This document shows, in pieces, positions 62,336 to 64,000 of a DNA stretch of 64,000 nt. Under the pieces are notes generated by a model. The model ran no database searches and was not told where the DNA came from. It saw only the letters and a list, made by a program, of their open reading frames with translations. Origin of the DNA: an uncultured Eubacteriales bacterium (GTDB taxonomy: Bacteria; Bacillota; Clostridia; Lachnospirales; Lachnospiraceae). The stretch covers positions 56,290 through 120,289 of the forward strand of contig URMF01000003.1 in assembly GCA_900548855.1 (NCBI GenBank), given 5' to 3'. The position numbers were made by a program, and so were the translations under genes. Positions within the stretch are counted from its first letter, which is position 1. Each line of letters starts with the position of its first letter.

Positions 62336-63871
62336 CTACCACCTCCGGAATCTTGTCCGCTTCCCACGTCTTGTATAAAGTGGACGGCTATGCATTGTAA
62401 ATACAGGCTTTCTCATTACAAAATCCTGAAATTCCACCTCATCATCAATACTGCCGGAAACGAGAGGCATCATATATGGAATGCCGAAGCTTTCCATGGA
62501 GGATAAATGAATCTGCAAGACCAGTATTCCCAGCATAATTCCATACAAACCCCATACTGCTCCCAGTAAAATCATGACAAATTTCAGCAGCCGGAAGGTG
62601 GAGGAAAACTCTTCATTTGGAATGGCAAAGGATGCAATGGCAGTGAGTGCCACTACAATTACCACAATTGTACTGACTAAGGATGCCTCTACCGCTGCCT
62701 GTCCCACAATGAGACCTCCTACTACACCAATGGTATTTCCCATCTGTCCCGGCAGACGAATCCCCGCCTCCCGGAGCAGTTCAAACAGCAGCTCCATCAG
62801 AAGTACCTCCACCACAATGGGAAATGTAACATCACTTCTTGCACCAGCAATGGCAAGGAGAAAATCGGTAGGCAGTACCTGGGGATAATAGCAGGTAATC
62901 GCAATATAAAGTCCTGGCAGCAGCACTGTGATATAAGCTGCCAGATACCGCAGGCATCTGGCAAAGGTTCCCACTGCGAAGCGGTTGTAATAATCATCTG
63001 CCGCCTGAAAAAATGTATTCAATGTAGTAGGCAGAATAATCACCTCCGGAGAATTGTCTACAACTAAAACGATTCTTCCCTCTAATATAGCAGAAGCCGC
63101 TTTATCCGGTCTTTCTGTCGTCTGCACCTGCGGAAATGGCGAATACCATTTTTCCTCCAGCAGATGTACCAGCATTCCACTGTCAAAAATCCCATCGATG
63201 GTAAAACTGTCAAGCTTTTTCTGGATTTTAGCAAGCAGGGAGGGATATACCAAATCCTCCATATACATTAAACCATACACTGTCCGGGAACGCTGTCCCA
63301 GACAGCCCTGCTTAAGCTTCATCTTCGGGTCCTTAATGCGCCGCCGTAACAATGCCGTATTAATCCGAAAATTCTCATTAAAGGAATCCCTTGGGCCCTT
63401 TAAGCCTGCCTCCTTTTCCGGTGTGGAAACCGCCCTGGTTGGCAGTTTTTTTGTGGATAAAACCATCACTTTTTCCACACCATCCACAAAAATAGCTGTA
63501 TCTCCCTTTAAAACCGCAGATATGGCCTCCATCATTGTAGCTTCTTCGGTCAAATCTACCGCTTCTGTCTGATTGTGAAAAATTTGTCTAAATACACTTA
63601 TGGAATCCTTCTGGTTCCCAGACCACCCTTCTCTCCGCCATTCATAAAGCAACGGTCTGGTTATAGTCCGCTCCACCATTTCATTATCCGTCAGACCATC
63701 AATATAAATGATATAGATACCAAGACTGCCGTTTTCCCGTTCCAGAATGAATTTCTTTTTGACAATGTCTCCCCATTCAGAAAACAGAGCTTCCAGTATT
63801 TCAATATTTTTGTCAAGGCTTCTATATACCGGTAGATTTATCTCATTTTTTTCATCATAATTTATTTCCAT
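62336..63871 (-). CDS. GerA-family spore germination receptor subunit
   Basis: The 511-residue protein has a soluble N-terminal half with AVSTPEKEAGLKGPRDSFNENFRINTALLRRRI, the most conserved GerA block. Four to five membrane segments follow from about residue 310 (YITVLLPGLYIAITCYYP, RLPGQMGNTIGVVGGLIVGQAAVEA). It is the first gene of the germinant receptor operon, and its stop lies two bases before the gerB ATG on the same strand. A GAGGTTTTTTT site precedes the ATG at 63,869-63,871. The order and coupling are those of a gerA-type operon. Confidence 0.92.
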   Translation of the reverse strand: MEINYDEKNEINLPVYRSLDKNIEILEALFSEWGDIVKKKFILERENGSLGIYIIYIDGLTDNEMVERTITRPLLYEWRREGWSGNQKDSISVFRQIFHNQTEAVDLTEEATMMEAISAVLKGDTAIFVDGVEKVMVLSTKKLPTRAVSTPEKEAGLKGPRDSFNENFRINTALLRRRIKDPKMKLKQGCLGQRSRTVYGLMYMEDLVYPSLLAKIQKKLDSFTIDGIFDSGMLVHLLEEKWYSPFPQVQTTERPDKAASAILEGRIVLVVDNSPEVIILPTTLNTFFQAADDYYNRFAVGTFARCLRYLAAYITVLLPGLYIAITCYYPQVLPTDFLLAIAGARSDVTFPIVVEVLLMELLFELLREAGIRLPGQMGNTIGVVGGLIVGQAAVEASLVSTIVVIVVALTAIASFAIPNEEFSSTFRLLKFVMILLGAVWGLYGIMLGILVLQIHLSSMESFGIPYMMPLVSGSIDDEVEFQDFVMRKPVFTMHSRPLYTRRGKRTRFRRW

Positions 63872-63924
63872 AAAAAAACCTCACACATACCATAACTTCA
63901 AACATCACTGTTTATCGTATCTTA

Positions 63925-64000
63925 GTCAGACAATTGCGAAACCGCCTGTTATCAGAAACATAGTTGTGCAAAATAAACAACTTCACAAACAGGGTACTTT
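63925..64000. mobile_element. MITE-like element, left part, cut by the window edge
   Basis: CAATTGCGAAACC followed by AGTTGTGCAAAATAAACAAC repeats the left terminal and subterminal sequences of the 185-452 element. The right end is outside the window. It lies upstream of the germination operon. Confidence 0.5.

Noticed and set aside
63872..63924. Sigma-G promoter for the germination operon
   Set aside because: No -10 box of the CATWHTA type with correct spacing could be found in the short gap.

Overview
The window looks like a chromosomal segment of a spore-forming, low-GC Gram-positive anaerobe of the Clostridia, most likely a Lachnospiraceae-type gut commensal. The evidence is the sporulation and germination genes (SpoIIR, a GerA/GerB/GerC-like operon, a CotS-like coat protein), a LexA box of the Bacillus/Clostridium type, a threonine T-box, the archaeal-type ProS, PyrB with a separate PyrI, and a very large secreted GH9 enzyme with Big2-type Ig domains. 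Genus and species cannot be fixed from the sequence alone.

Layout. Positions 1-27,316 lie almost entirely on the minus strand: the 5' end of a phosphohexomutase gene, a PEGA lipoprotein, a CotS-like coat gene with a sigma-K-like promoter, cca with a small HTH gene, a ytr-like ABC operon with its GntR repressor, an AGCS symporter with proS, a YtvI/AI-2E-like membrane protein, an RluA-type pseudouridine synthase, an orphan response regulator with a degenerate receiver, murA, pyrI-pyrB, a FapA-type protein, an atypical transcarbamylase, a MerR regulator, a CHAP-like cell-wall protein, uvrA and an ABC exporter. A plus-strand operon at 27,573-32,994 follows and is the most interesting locus. It resembles dlt (adenylation enzyme, carrier protein, MBOAT acyltransferase, SGNH/DltD-like protein) but carries a fold-type III PLP decarboxylase between ligase and carrier. 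A minus-strand block (32,997-40,418) then holds a lipoprotein, uvrB, a solute-binding lipoprotein and a hybrid sensor kinase.

Plus-strand genes at 40,627-45,347 encode a membrane protein with three FliM-like EIAALF motifs, then a redox cluster (anchored flavodoxin, truncated flavodoxin remnant, FMN reductase, flavodoxin lipoprotein, DUF4405 membrane protein). At 45,460-53,725 on the minus strand are two paralogous secreted proteins and the 1935-residue GH9 protein. Next come a DUF3783 gene, tRNA-Lys(CTT), a GH25 lysozyme, a T-box leader, a small membrane protein and thrS. The window closes with spoIIR and the gerA-gerB-gerC-like operon on the minus strand.

Two intergenic repeat families run through the window. 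One is a MITE-like element with terminal inverted repeats (185-452, 17,201-17,271, about 47,657-47,832, and about 63,925 to the end); the first copy is flanked by a perfect 12-bp direct repeat. The other is a short hairpin element (8,093, 12,115, 18,823, 47,728) whose stem shows compensatory and G-U changes that fit only minus-strand RNA. All functional calls are made by eye from motifs and family knowledge; no database search was run.
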